DNA from: Symsagittifera roscoffensis
Lineage: Eukaryota > Xenacoelomorpha > Acoela > Convolutidae
Direction: 5' to 3'
Length of the DNA stretch: 64,000 nt
NCBI RefSeq assembly: GCF_963678635.1
Contig: NC_087067.1
Span: forward strand, 3,133,372-3,197,371
Position numbers and translations under genes: made by a program. Position 1 is the stretch's first letter; each line of letters begins with the position of its first letter. A model generated the notes under the pieces. It was not told the DNA's origin. It worked only from the letters and a program-made list of their open reading frames with translations, and searched no databases. Of the stretch, positions 20,818 to 31,336 are shown one piece after another.

Positions 20818-21415
20818 TTAAGAAATGATCTCTTGGTCGAATATTTTTTGCTGTTCGAGGCGATTTTCTAGTGTGGTCGGATTATTTATTAGTTTTTTGA
20901 CAAGTGGGTTGAGTTTTGTAAAAAATTGTTGGGGGCAATTTTCATGGTGATTGGGAGGTCGTCTTTTTCTTTATTTTTGTTTGTCAAATGATCCGGGGTA
21001 TGGTGAGATTTTTATACTTTAGGCTAATTAAAATGTTCATTTTGTTACTTTAGGCTAAGTTAACAAATTTGTTTTGGGGGTATTCGTGGTCTGAGTTGGG
21101 GAAATATTGTTGATCTTTGGGTTATCAGATAAGGAAGGGGTACGGTATTATGGTGATATTTATTTTAGTTGTCAAGTTGGAGTGGTTTGCTTATTTTTGA
21201 CCTGGAGGTCGTAAAGTTATAGTTATAGATGTGCCTGGAGTTCTATATGATTCGTCTAATTGGTCTTAGTTTGAGTTAGAGAAAGTGACGGATTGGATGA
21301 ATCCTATTGGTCTATTTTGAACTAGAATTATTGCGTACTTGTCAGCATGTTATTTTGAAAAATGTAAATGAAAAATGTTTCGAAGGTTTCAAGATAGTGA
21401 AGTATAATGTTAAAA
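20818..21415 (-). other. Retroelement spacer between pol and the small membrane frames
   Basis: About 600 bp with no convincing reading frame on the minus strand. It is GT-rich on the plus strand. Position suggests room for a splice acceptor or internal promoter for the downstream genes; I cannot point to a specific site. Confidence 0.4.
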
Positions 21416-21991
21416 TTACTTTTGAAATTCCACTTTCTTTAAAATTTTAGATTGGGGGATGAATATTTTATAGTTTTTACGTGGTTGATTTCGGAGTCTT
21501 GTTGTTTTTCTATTTTCTGATTTGTCGATTTGTTCTTGGGGTATTATTTGTTCGGTCATTTTTCTATTTTTTCTTTGTTTTGGGGATTCTTTATGGTTTT
21601 GTGTTTTGTTTTTGGTGGCGATTGGTTTTGTGTTTTGATTTTCGGTGGGGTTATCATTTTGTTCTGTGTTTTTCAGATGTGGTTCATTTTGAATGATTTT
21701 TAATCCTGTGAAAGAATATAATTGAGTTAATTCGCGGAGTGCGTATTCTTTTGGGTAATAAGGTAATAGGTTGTTTCGATGTTTAACGATTTCTTTTTTG
21801 TTTGAGTCGGTAATTTTATATGTGACATCAGTGGGTTTTGCAATTATTTGGTATGGTCCTTTTCGAAGGGGTTGTAATTTTTTAGAAATTCCTTTTTGAG
21901 TATTAAAATTAGGTATTAAAACAAATGTTCCAATTTTTAATTCGGAGGCTGGTGTAAAACGTGAATTGATTTGTTCATTAATGTTTTGTCT
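21416..21991 (-). pseudogene. Integrase C-terminal (GPY/F-like) domain after an in-frame stop
   Basis: The pol frame continues open for 191 codons after the TAA at 21992-21994 and has no ATG near its start. It shows LRKGPYQIIAKPTDVTYKI and KHRNNLLPYYPKE, the GPY/F-type fold found at the end of Ty3/gypsy integrases, then a Lys/Asn/Gln-rich tail ending at TAA 21416-21418. It must once have been part of pol. As it stands it needs stop-codon readthrough to be made. Confidence 0.85.
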
Positions 21992-24900
21992 TTATAATAA
22001 CTTTTTTGTTATTTTTTGATAAATTTCATTGTGTTTTTTATCTCTATTTAGAATCCATTCGGTGTGTGTACCGGAGGCTAGTTTAAGAATTTGTGGGTGA
22101 TGAAAATGATCTTCATCGTGTGTATGTAAAGGTAGGTTATAACAAATTGAGTCTTTATTTGGTTGACAATAACCTTGTGCGTTTTTATGAGAATTTGCTG
22201 TAAACATTATTGGTTTGCGTGGCTTTTGGTTAAAAACCATTTCGTATGGTGACATTCCTAAAGTTGTCGTAATTTGTGAATTATACGCTAAGGGAAATAA
22301 TTTTACATCTGCTGACCATTCGGTATATTTTGTATCATTTCCGTTGATGATACATCTAAGATATTCTTGTAATGAACGGTTCATACCTTCGACTAAGCCG
22401 TTTGTCCAAGGTGCATGAGATGTACGTGGTTTGTGTTTAATGTTATATAAATGACATAGTGTGATAATTTCATTATTTATGAATTCTGTACCGTTGTCTG
22501 TAACTAAAATTTCTGGTAGTCCGAATTTTGCTATCCAGTGTTCATAGAGTGTTGTGTAAGCGTAATAAGCGTTACAATGTGGTACTGGGTTAAGTGCTAC
22601 ATAATGTGTAAATGCGTCAACAATTACCATAATGTAGGAGTTTCCTTCGGATGAGGGTGAAATTGGTCCTTTGGTATCAAATGAGATACGATGGTCAAAG
22701 TACAAGCTTTGTCCTTTAAAATCTTGTTTTTGTGCTATTTGTTTTTGATTTGGGTAAGGTTTATTTAGTTGACATACTATACAGTCATTGCATAGTACTT
22801 TTATCCAAATTGGTGCATTTGGGAAGTAAAAATTTTGTATAAAATTTGAATATGTTTTTTCTGATCCAGAGTGTCCTTTAATATTTTGTGTATGTGAAAT
22901 ATTAAAAGCTATAAGAATCATACTTAAAGGGGGACAGGGAACTGTAGATTCATTCAGGTTATACTCTAAAAGGTCTGTATTTTCGTTAATTGTTGTGTTG
23001 TTAAATTTGCGAAAGTATCGGAGGAGTGTTTTGTTTCCTAGAATGGTTGAATCTGCCTTGACAGGTTTAGTTTTATATTTGTGCCATGATTTTAGTTGTC
23101 TAATTATCGGGTCAAGATTTTGATATTGTTTCAGTGTTGAAATTGTAATCGTTTCTGTTGGAGGGAGAAAAATGTTTTCAATTTCGAATTTAGATAAGGG
23201 TATTGTATCAAGTGGGTCGTGAAGGTCAAAAACTTGATTTATTGTGTATTTTGAATCATTTGTTTGTGGTCCTGATAAATTTATTTTATCAGTTAAATTT
23301 TCTTTTTCAATTAGTGGAAAATGGTCTTTTTTAGGCGGGTGTTGTTTTGTTCGTTTTTGTTGGGTGTTATTTTTTATCCATTGAGAATATGGGATTGGTT
23401 TGAAAGTTGATGTTCCAAGTAGATCAACTTCATAATGATTATTTTGACAATCTAAATAAAGTGGGAAATGTTGTAAATTATTTATTTGTGATTGTTCAAT
23501 ATCAGTTTTTACTGCATATTTGCATTCCAATCGGGGTGATGTTTCGTTTTCTGCAAGGTAGAATTTTATGTTTTTGGGTATTTCAACTGTTGTTTTTCGT
23601 GTAAGTAATTCAGGTGGTGTATTTCGACTTAAGGTGTCTGGTAATGCAAGATTTTTTCCTGCAGTCCAAACTATATGTAAGTTTGGAAATTTTATTAGAA
23701 TTAGTTGAAATCTGTAAACTCGGTGGTTTGGGTTAGATTTTTGTGTAAAGAGAAAGATGATTGGTTTATGGTCTGTGAATAGAACTGTTGGATGTTTTGA
23801 TCCAAGTATCAGAAATTCATATTCTGTCAGTGTATATATTATGGCTGTACATTCTCTCATTAGAGTTGAGAGTCGTAGCTCTGCTTGAGTGAATAATCGA
23901 GAATTTGCTGATATGAGGTTCATTTTATTTGTACCATTATGTGATTGTAATAGTGCTGCACCGATGCCAAAGTTCGAAGCATCGCACATTGCATAAAATG
24001 GTTGATTTGAATCTGGAATTGTGTTTGAAATTTGTTCAGTTAAAAGTTTCTTTATTTCTTCAAATCGTGTTTGATGTTCTGTGTTCCATTCAAAATTATT
24101 TTGTTGTCTAAGGATGTTATAAAATGGTCGTAGATATAATTGCATTTTATAAACATATTTACTTAAAAAGTTTAACATTCCAAGAAATTCTTGGATTTTC
24201 TTTTTATTTGTTGGTGGTTGAAGTTTTTTAATAGCGTCAATGCGTGATTTCAATGGAGTGATTGTTTTTCTTTCTATATTATGTCCTAAGAATTTAACTC
24301 TTGTCAAAAAGAAGTGTGATTTATCGGGGGCGGCCTTCAGATTTTCGTTCTGAAGTATTTGGTGATATTTTTCTAAAACATTGAACATCTCGTCTTTTGT
24401 TTGTGATTGCATAAAAACATCGTCTAAATAGGTGATTGCGTTTTTCTTGAGTATTAGTGGTCTAAAAATTTTGCTCATAAAAGCTGAAAATGCTGCTGGT
24501 CCTATGGATATTCCATAGAATAAGCGGTTGAATTCATATTGTTGGTTTCCGATAACAAATTGTGTTAAACGTCGTGATTGTTCATCTAGTGGCATTTGAT
24601 TGTATGCACTATTCATATCGGCGGTTGTAAAGTATTTGCCGTTTATTTTTGTTAAAATAACTTGTATTGGTTCAATGGGCCAATTACATTTTGATTCATC
24701 TATAAGTGAATTGAGGTATCTAGCATCGAGAACGATTTTTAATGATTCTCCTTTAGCTAGAATGATAACAGGGTTGATAAATGTGTTGCCTTTTGGTTGT
24801 TCTTCTTTGTTTACTGGTGATATAATGTTGTATTGTTCTAAAATGTCGAGTAATCTGTTCACTTTATCATGTAAGTGAATTGGTACTTTACTTGCTCTCT

Positions 24901-27900
24901 GTTTTTTGAAAACTGCGTCTGGTTTTAACGGGAGATGTAGTGATGAACTGATTTTTCCAACATCGAATTTTGATGTTGCATAGACTGATGAATATTTAAT
25001 TAGCTGTTTGGCTAATTTTTCGAATTCGTCTTGTGTTATTTGTGAATGTTGGAAATTAAACATTGTTAAAAATTTTTGTTGGTCCTCTGTGTAGTTACTT
25101 ATGTTGAATGTAGGTTTGAAATATGGAGTTTTTGTGAAATAATCCGTATTTCTGTTTTCGTTACTTATTATATTATTTATAGATAATTCTTCATTAAGAA
25201 TTGTAGATTGGCAAATATCTAGTAATTGGAGTATATTATTTACGCGATAGGCTTTTTCGTGTATTGGTGATATTGTAGCGTTGGTTTCACAATATCCTAA
25301 AAGTCCTAAAGGTAATGTTACTTGGTAAGGTGTGTTGTTATAGACATGTAAGGAAATGATATCGGAATTCGAATCTTTCAAATATTTTATGGATGAGATT
25401 GTGATTTTGAAAAATTTGTGAATAGGTTTGAATTCAAATTCTGATATATAAAATTTTTGTTTGTTTTGTTCTTTATCATATTGGTGAACTTGTTTGATTG
25501 AAAAATTATAGATGTTTCCTGATAGTGGTTTTAGGTGTTTTCTTTGTTGGTTAAATATCGGGTAGAATTTTGAAAAGAATGGTGGTTGTTTATTTAATCT
25601 TTGAAAAAATGTTAAGGATGTTTCTTTTGTTTTTGTATATTTATCTTTGATTAATATTTTACTATTTAGTATGTTAATTGTTGGTATATACTTCGAAATA
25701 AATGGTATTCCAATGATATTATATTTAATGTCAGTGATATGGAATATTTGTTTGAATGGCTTATTTAAAATTTTGCTTTGCTCCATTGTTCTGGTGGGGA
25801 GGAGAAATAATTGGATTTTTCCGTAGTTTATCAATGTTGATCCTTGTGCTGTTGCTAACTTACTGGAGGTTTCAAGAGGTGTTAGCTTTGGGTGTAAAGT
25901 TTTTATTTCATTCCATGTGGGGATGTTTATTATGTTTGATTCTGCTCCTGAATCAATTAAAAAATCTATTTCAAGGTCTGGTGGTTGAAATTCTTTATTT
26001 CTTGGGCTTTCTAAGAGAAATGGTATTGTCCAAATTTTTTCTTTGGGTTGTTCTTTTTGTATATTTTGATAAATGTGGTTTGTATTCAAGCATTTTGTTT
26101 TGGTATTTTTATTGGTTTGATTTGTAGTGTTAATCTCATTTGTTTCTTGCGTCGTTGGTGTGGAATTTATGGGTGTAGTGTAATAATTTTGAAGAAATTC
26201 TGATTGATTTTCATATATGTGTGATGAAAAAGGTTGTTCATATATGACAGATTCATAGTCATTTTCGACTTTTATCATATTGATAGAAAGAGTGTTTTCA
26301 GTATCACTTTCTGAATCTGATGATGTACAGTTTATTTGATTGAGTTGTAACGTATCAGTTACTGTGTCACCAATACCTGGAGGGTCTGATGTTGTTTCTG
26401 GATTAGATTGTACTTGATTGATTTGTCTTTGATGTTTAGGTGTACTACTTCTGTGGCGATTATTAGAATTATTATAGTTATTATTATTTCGGTGTGGTGA
26501 TTGGGAATAATTTCTATAACCATTATTATAACTTGAGTGTCGATTTTGTGAATTATTTCGCGATCTGTTTTGGTAATTATTGTTTGGTCTATTATAGTTC
26601 GATCTATTATATGAGTTATTCCTTGATTGATTGTTCGGGTAATTCTGGTTTCGGTTGTTTGAATAACTTCTATTTCGATTATAGGAGTAGTTTCTATTCC
26701 TATTGTATGATGAATTTCGTGATTGGTTGTTTGGATAGTAGTTATTTCTTGATTGGGAATTAGATCTAGAAACAAATCGTTGTGTATTTGAATTTGATCT
26801 GGAGTAGTTATTTCGACTATTTGGTCTATTGTAGTGATTTTGTGATGAATTATTCGTGTTTCTTCGTTCTGGTGATCTTCCTCTATAACTTGAGTTATAT
26901 GGTGATTGATTTCTTGTATAATTTGTATTGTTCGGGAGTGGTTTTCCTGAACTGTTGTTGCTGTAGACTGTTTTGTTCGGTAGATTTTGATCTTTTTTCA
27001 TGTATTGATAGAATGATTTATTTGGTTCTTTATATTTTTGAGGTTTATTTTGATTGTCTTGCTGTTTTTGTCTACATTCGGAAATACTATGTCCGTATCG
27101 TCGGCAATAATTACACCATTTTTTGAAAGATGGTTTGCCTTTAAAGTTTGGGTTCTTTTCGTAAATATTTAGTATTTCAGTGATTTTTTCAACGAGGTCT
27201 GTCTCTGATTCCTGTATATTATTAATATTAGTGGGAGTCGTTTCAATTCTGTTAACGTATTGTAATTTCAGATTTTCCGTTTCTTCTAGTTTCATCGTGA
27301 TTTCTGCTTGTTCTAATTTGTCTACTAGTTTTCGAAAATCTAAATCGGGTTCTCGAATTGAAGAAGGATGGGATGCTCTCTTTTTTATTGCTATTTTCCT
27401 TAATTGTGGTGTTAAGGTCATCATTAAGATTTCTGTCATCTTTGTGTTTTTATAGTCGTGTGTATTTAGTGAATATGCTTTTCGAACTAGTGTTTCGATT
27501 CGTACTGCTATTTGCTTGATGGTTTCGTTTGGTAATCTGCGAATTTCATTACATAAAACTCTTTGTTGTTGTTTGTTTCTTTCGGAGTCAAACATTTTTG
27601 AAAATTCCTGTGTAAACCTTTTCCAGTTTGATTTTATTTCTAGAGGTAGTACTGAAAACCATTTTTGGGCTGCGCCATCTAAGGTTGTTTGTATTAACGC
27701 TGTGCGTCGATGTATCCAATTTTGATGTAGTGGCGTATTAATTGGTTCAGGTCCAATATTTAAAATCAGGTTTGCTGTTACTGCATTTAAATAATCTTCT
27801 ACAGAGTATTCAGGGTCTGTTCCTGTGAAAACCATTAAAGGTTTGTTTGATGTTATTGATGATCCACCCATAAGGTATGGATTCATTGTCATTTGTAATG

Positions 27901-29638
27901 ATTCTGCTGCATTTGGCATTTGAGAAAAATTTGAAAGTTGGTTTCTTGTTATTTCATGTTGTTGGAGATAATATGGGAGTGGTATTTCATTTTGCATTTG
28001 TGATGCTTGATACGAGTGTGCAGTCATTGGATTTTGTTGTTGAATTGGTTGAAAAGATTGTGTATTAATTAGATTTTGTTGTTGAATTGGTTTTCGATGT
28101 TGTGCATCTATTGGTTGTGGAGAAAAATTTCTATGATTTGTACGTGTTCTCTGTATTCCTTGTCTACGATATTCTTGAGTATTTGGTGCAAATATATCTG
28201 GTTGTAAGAAATCATCATCTGAGGATAAATAATCCATTTGATAAGATGTCTGTTTTTTATTTTTATTTTGTTGAAAAAATGGGTAATTTTCACTGTGATC
28301 CTGTGGAGGATTTGTTTGGAAATTTATTGAATTAGGTTGGGTCATTGGGTTATCCCAATTTCGAGATCTTGTATATTGGTTAAAATTTCTTTGTGGTTGG
28401 TTATATGTTTTTGATGGATGTGTATAATTATAATTATGGTCTGCAAAGTTGTTTCTAGTGAATGTTTTGTTTGTTTTTGATGGTATTGTCATGGGTCTGT
28501 ATGTTTGGTAATCCATATGTGAATATTTAGGAGCAACCGAAGGTTTAACGGTTGATTGTAAGGTTACCTGTGTTTGTGAAGGATTTGTATTTCTTGGTGT
28601 TGTTAAATTTGGGCGTATTGGTGAAATACTTTGTTGTGTAGTTGTTGTGTATACAATTTCTTCATTTATGAAGTGTGATGGTGTCTGGATATCTTGTTGA
28701 GTAAGATTCCTAGTTCCATTGAGGTTTTCATTGTGTATAACTGTAGTGTTTAAACTATTATTTTGTGTATCGGGCAAAAATGTATTATAGTTTAATGGTG
28801 TTGCATCAATGGTTAATGGTATTACTTTTACATAATCTCTTATGTAAGATATCGTACTTATTGCTTGACTTGAGATTGATTGTGGGAAGCTTATAAATGC
28901 GGGATGAGACCATTCGGGGTCCCAAACATAATCTGATTGTTCTGTGATAGCGGTATCATCGTTCGAGTTTTGGGGTCTAAAATTTTTTCTTGCTTGTGCA
29001 ATTAAATCAATATTGTGTGTGAAATAATCTATTATGAACCATGCCAAAATTTTTTGTAGATCGTGTTTTGTATGTTGTGAAACGTCGTCTTTCGTGAAAT
29101 TTTCTTTAATGATGTTTAAATAACTAGAGAGTAGTGTGATTTCATGTCGTACTTTCAAATGTTTAGATGTTTCTGTCGGTGAGACATTTGTTATTGGGAT
29201 TTCGTTTTCTAATATCGAAATATAACTATATATTATTGCGAAAACTTCATTGGTGAATATGGAGTTTGCTCTTTGTGAGTTATGATATTGGATGCTTTTT
29301 ATATATTCTGAAAAAACTTTTGAAAATTCTAAATCAAGATCGTCTGTTTGAATTGTATATTTTCTATTATTATGGTTTGGTGAGGTGAATTCTATGGAGT
29401 AGATTCCATACTGTTGTGTTATGTTGCATATATCTTTTAAGTAGTGGTCTATGATTTGTCTTTTGATTTTTACATCTGGGAACTCTGTTTTACATGGACT
29501 GATTCCGGGTTCAAATAAATTTAATAGTAAATTTTTGCAAAATATATGCTGTCCTCTATCAGTGGTTGCATCTACTATAAAGGGGAAAATTTCATCATCA
29601 TCTGGACTTTCTTCACCTGGGGTGTGCGTTGAGCTCAT
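21992..29638 (-). CDS. Gag-Pol polyprotein, single 2548-codon frame
   Basis: Residues 1-640 are an unusual N-terminal extension; a retrotransposon gag core lies around 655-790 (GAAQKWFSVLP). A CCHC zinc knuckle is at C842, C845, H850, C855, followed by a long Asn/Ser/Arg repeat to about 1090. The retropepsin active site DSG is at D1229. RT has YLDD at 1737-1740; RNase H starts near CDAS at 1886. The integrase has an N-terminal HHCC (GHSG at 2255-2258) and a DD35E triad at D2321, D2381, E2417. Gag and pol are fused without a frameshift. The frame ends at TAA before the expected GPY/F domain, which follows in the same frame. This copy may therefore be defective, or the stop may be read through. 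Confidence 0.95.
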   Translation of the reverse strand: MSSTHTPGEESPDDDEIFPFIVDATTDRGQHIFCKNLLLNLFEPGISPCKTEFPDVKIKRQIIDHYLKDICNITQQYGIYSIEFTSPNHNNRKYTIQTDDLDLEFSKVFSEYIKSIQYHNSQRANSIFTNEVFAIIYSYISILENEIPITNVSPTETSKHLKVRHEITLLSSYLNIIKENFTKDDVSQHTKHDLQKILAWFIIDYFTHNIDLIAQARKNFRPQNSNDDTAITEQSDYVWDPEWSHPAFISFPQSISSQAISTISYIRDYVKVIPLTIDATPLNYNTFLPDTQNNSLNTTVIHNENLNGTRNLTQQDIQTPSHFINEEIVYTTTTQQSISPIRPNLTTPRNTNPSQTQVTLQSTVKPSVAPKYSHMDYQTYRPMTIPSKTNKTFTRNNFADHNYNYTHPSKTYNQPQRNFNQYTRSRNWDNPMTQPNSINFQTNPPQDHSENYPFFQQNKNKKQTSYQMDYLSSDDDFLQPDIFAPNTQEYRRQGIQRTRTNHRNFSPQPIDAQHRKPIQQQNLINTQSFQPIQQQNPMTAHSYQASQMQNEIPLPYYLQQHEITRNQLSNFSQMPNAAESLQMTMNPYLMGGSSITSNKPLMVFTGTDPEYSVEDYLNAVTANLILNIGPEPINTPLHQNWIHRRTALIQTTLDGAAQKWFSVLPLEIKSNWKRFTQEFSKMFDSERNKQQQRVLCNEIRRLPNETIKQIAVRIETLVRKAYSLNTHDYKNTKMTEILMMTLTPQLRKIAIKKRASHPSSIREPDLDFRKLVDKLEQAEITMKLEETENLKLQYVNRIETTPTNINNIQESETDLVEKITEILNIYEKNPNFKGKPSFKKWCNYCRRYGHSISECRQKQQDNQNKPQKYKEPNKSFYQYMKKDQNLPNKTVYSNNSSGKPLPNNTNYTRNQSPYNSSYRGRSPERRNTNNSSQNHYNRPNSRNNYSRSNSNTQRFVSRSNSQSRNNYYPNNQSRNSSYNRNRNYSYNRNRSYSNNRNQNYPNNQSRNNSYNRSNYNRPNNNYQNRSRNNSQNRHSSYNNGYRNYSQSPHRNNNNYNNSNNRHRSSTPKHQRQINQVQSNPETTSDPPGIGDTVTDTLQLNQINCTSSDSESDTENTLSINMIKVENDYESVIYEQPFSSHIYENQSEFLQNYYTTPINSTPTTQETNEINTTNQTNKNTKTKCLNTNHIYQNIQKEQPKEKIWTIPFLLESPRNKEFQPPDLEIDFLIDSGAESNIINIPTWNEIKTLHPKLTPLETSSKLATAQGSTLINYGKIQLFLLPTRTMEQSKILNKPFKQIFHITDIKYNIIGIPFISKYIPTINILNSKILIKDKYTKTKETSLTFFQRLNKQPPFFSKFYPIFNQQRKHLKPLSGNIYNFSIKQVHQYDKEQNKQKFYISEFEFKPIHKFFKITISSIKYLKDSNSDIISLHVYNNTPYQVTLPLGLLGYCETNATISPIHEKAYRVNNILQLLDICQSTILNEELSINNIISNENRNTDYFTKTPYFKPTFNISNYTEDQQKFLTMFNFQHSQITQDEFEKLAKQLIKYSSVYATSKFDVGKISSSLHLPLKPDAVFKKQRASKVPIHLHDKVNRLLDILEQYNIISPVNKEEQPKGNTFINPVIILAKGESLKIVLDARYLNSLIDESKCNWPIEPIQVILTKINGKYFTTADMNSAYNQMPLDEQSRRLTQFVIGNQQYEFNRLFYGISIGPAAFSAFMSKIFRPLILKKNAITYLDDVFMQSQTKDEMFNVLEKYHQILQNENLKAAPDKSHFFLTRVKFLGHNIERKTITPLKSRIDAIKKLQPPTNKKKIQEFLGMLNFLSKYVYKMQLYLRPFYNILRQQNNFEWNTEHQTRFEEIKKLLTEQISNTIPDSNQPFYAMCDASNFGIGAALLQSHNGTNKMNLISANSRLFTQAELRLSTLMRECTAIIYTLTEYEFLILGSKHPTVLFTDHKPIIFLFTQKSNPNHRVYRFQLILIKFPNLHIVWTAGKNLALPDTLSRNTPPELLTRKTTVEIPKNIKFYLAENETSPRLECKYAVKTDIEQSQINNLQHFPLYLDCQNNHYEVDLLGTSTFKPIPYSQWIKNNTQQKRTKQHPPKKDHFPLIEKENLTDKINLSGPQTNDSKYTINQVFDLHDPLDTIPLSKFEIENIFLPPTETITISTLKQYQNLDPIIRQLKSWHKYKTKPVKADSTILGNKTLLRYFRKFNNTTINENTDLLEYNLNESTVPCPPLSMILIAFNISHTQNIKGHSGSEKTYSNFIQNFYFPNAPIWIKVLCNDCIVCQLNKPYPNQKQIAQKQDFKGQSLYFDHRISFDTKGPISPSSEGNSYIMVIVDAFTHYVALNPVPHCNAYYAYTTLYEHWIAKFGLPEILVTDNGTEFINNEIITLCHLYNIKHKPRTSHAPWTNGLVEGMNRSLQEYLRCIINGNDTKYTEWSADVKLFPLAYNSQITTTLGMSPYEMVFNQKPRKPIMFTANSHKNAQGYCQPNKDSICYNLPLHTHDEDHFHHPQILKLASGTHTEWILNRDKKHNEIYQKITKKLL

Positions 29639-30080
29639 TTTTTCGTTCGATGACTGTTAATATGTAATTATTAATGTGTCGAATTGGTTGATTCCAATTG
29701 TATAAATGTACTGGTTTGTGTTTATACTGCTTTTTTATTCTTCTTTTTCCTCTTTTTGATGAATTTGAAGTTGTTTCTGAGTCAGAGAAATATAATTGAT
29801 CGTGAAGTGGGCAATTTTTATCTATTGATTCTTTTAGTTTGTAAAGTTCGTCTAAACTGTTGGTTTCTGATTCTGAAAATGCGTTTCGATTTTTTGAAAA
29901 TCTTTTTCGTGTTATTTGTCTTTGTTTCGTTATTATTTTTCTTTTTAGTGTTTGTCGTTTTGTTCGAATGTATCCAACTGTTTGTGTATGAGGTGTGATT
30001 ACAAGGTCGTATTTTTTGTTATCTATTTCACAATTGTGTAAAACGATTGTTTGTTTATTTCCTAGGTTTTTAAATGACAT
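29613..30080 (-). CDS. 155-aa basic protein upstream of gag-pol (unknown)
   Basis: First frame after the leader, starting ATG. It is Lys/Arg-rich (TKRQTLKRKIITKQRQITRK; GKRRIKKQYKHK) with an acidic Ser-rich middle (SDSETTSNSSK). No membrane segment or signal peptide. Its last 26 bases overlap the start of gag-pol in another frame. A nucleic-acid-binding or nuclear regulatory role would suit the composition, but I do not recognise the family. Confidence 0.65.
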   Translation of the reverse strand: MSFKNLGNKQTIVLHNCEIDNKKYDLVITPHTQTVGYIRTKRQTLKRKIITKQRQITRKRFSKNRNAFSESETNSLDELYKLKESIDKNCPLHDQLYFSDSETTSNSSKRGKRRIKKQYKHKPVHLYNWNQPIRHINNYILTVIERKNELNAHPR

Positions 30081-31336
30081 AAGGTTTAGGATGACGGATG
30101 CAAAAGGTTGTTAAATGGTTTCTATTTTCTTAAACTGTTAGTTCTTACGATTTTTTGGTTAGCTTAACCTGGGTCTGTTTGTTCAGGGTTGGAGAGAAAA
30201 GTATATCGATTCCGAAGAATGATTTTTTACTTTCTCGTGGCTAGTATAAGTTAAGGTGTTAACTTACTTAATCTTACTTAGGGGTAGTGATTGTGTTCAA
30301 GGGTTGGAGAATAGTAAATCGATCCACAAGGTTCAGGTATAATTAGAACGCGAGTAGTTCGTTAGATACTATTTTAAACTTACTAAGTCTAAGATTTATC
30401 CTGGGTCTGGTAAGAGGGGGGGGGTCAAGTGAAGGATGAATAACCGAAGTTCTTCACTGTTTATCCTAATTTGAATGATTAGTTTTGTTTAAAAATTTCT
30501 ATTAGTCTTAGGTCTTTAGAAAGGGTTGGGTAGTGAATCGACGTTTGAGGTCGTTAGACACTAATTAAGTGGATGGGGGAGAACAAAGTTGTTCTGTTTG
30601 ATCCAAGGATAAGCCTTGATGATCAAATTTGAAATTTAATTAAGTAGAAAATGATTTAAGATCCAAGGATAAGCCTTGATGATCTGGTTTTAAAATTAAG
30701 TGAATTTAAGTTTTAATAAAATTTTAAATGTGTGTAAAGGAAAGATTTAGTGTTTTGATGATATTAGTGGGTTTATGATTGCTGTTATGTTTTAGATGAT
30801 GGAGCTGGAACAACAGGATGATTTATGATTACTAACCATTTATTGTCATGCTACTAATTTTTATTTTTTATTTTTCAATAAATATTTTTCAAACATGTTT
30901 TGTATATTACTGCAGAGTTTTAGGAAAACGATCTTAGATCTTTTTATCAATCGTTATTGTATATTAATAATTTTGTTTAGCGCCTGAAATGATTTTGAAG
31001 ATTAACTTCAAGGTTTTATGTTTGCAAATGAAAATCTAAATTCATTGCTAATAGTATTCTAAATATAAAAGTTTGTTCTGGTTTTTGCCTAACTATCATA
31101 TAGCTATATGGCAAGTTTCTATTTTGTCGTATGTCGTCTCTGGTTCGAGGTCTTCTTCCAATTCCGGGTAGTTCTGTTATGGTTCGGAATATTGGCTCTG
31201 ATCTATTGAGTCGTAGAGACATTTCGATTAAATTATTGTCGTATAACATTTTGTAAATGTTTTTGTCTAATTTCTAATCTATTTTGGTTAATTCTAAGCT
31301 ATTAAGGTCTTGTTCGAGACTTATGGTCGCACCAGA
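30081..31336 (-). other. 1.26-kb retroelement leader with internal repeats
   Basis: Non-coding stretch between the 5' LTR and the first frame. ATCCAAGGATAAGCCTTGAT occurs twice 61 bp apart (near 30600 and 30661), and a GGGTTGG...AATCGA motif recurs near 30186, 30300 and 30525. No open frame longer than 77 codons is seen. This is where a packaging signal or splice donor would be expected, but none is proven. Confidence 0.6.
31317..31334 (-). promoter_or_regulatory. Primer-binding site of the retroelement
   Basis: Two bases inside the 5' LTR, the minus strand reads TGGTGCGACCATAAGTCT, beginning with the TGG that pairs with the CCA end of a tRNA. The implied primer would end GGTCGCACCA. I do not recognise which tRNA this is. 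Confidence 0.75.

Noticed and set aside
26359..26775. 138-codon minus-strand frame rich in Ile/Thr
   Set aside because: An alternative reading of the Asn/Ser/Arg repeat within gag-pol; the composition follows from the repeat.
15227..29660. Many plus-strand open frames of 60-123 codons across the retroelement (for example 25756-26127 and 26782-27126)
   Set aside because: They are antisense shadows of gag-pol, env and the accessory frames, with no recognisable domains.
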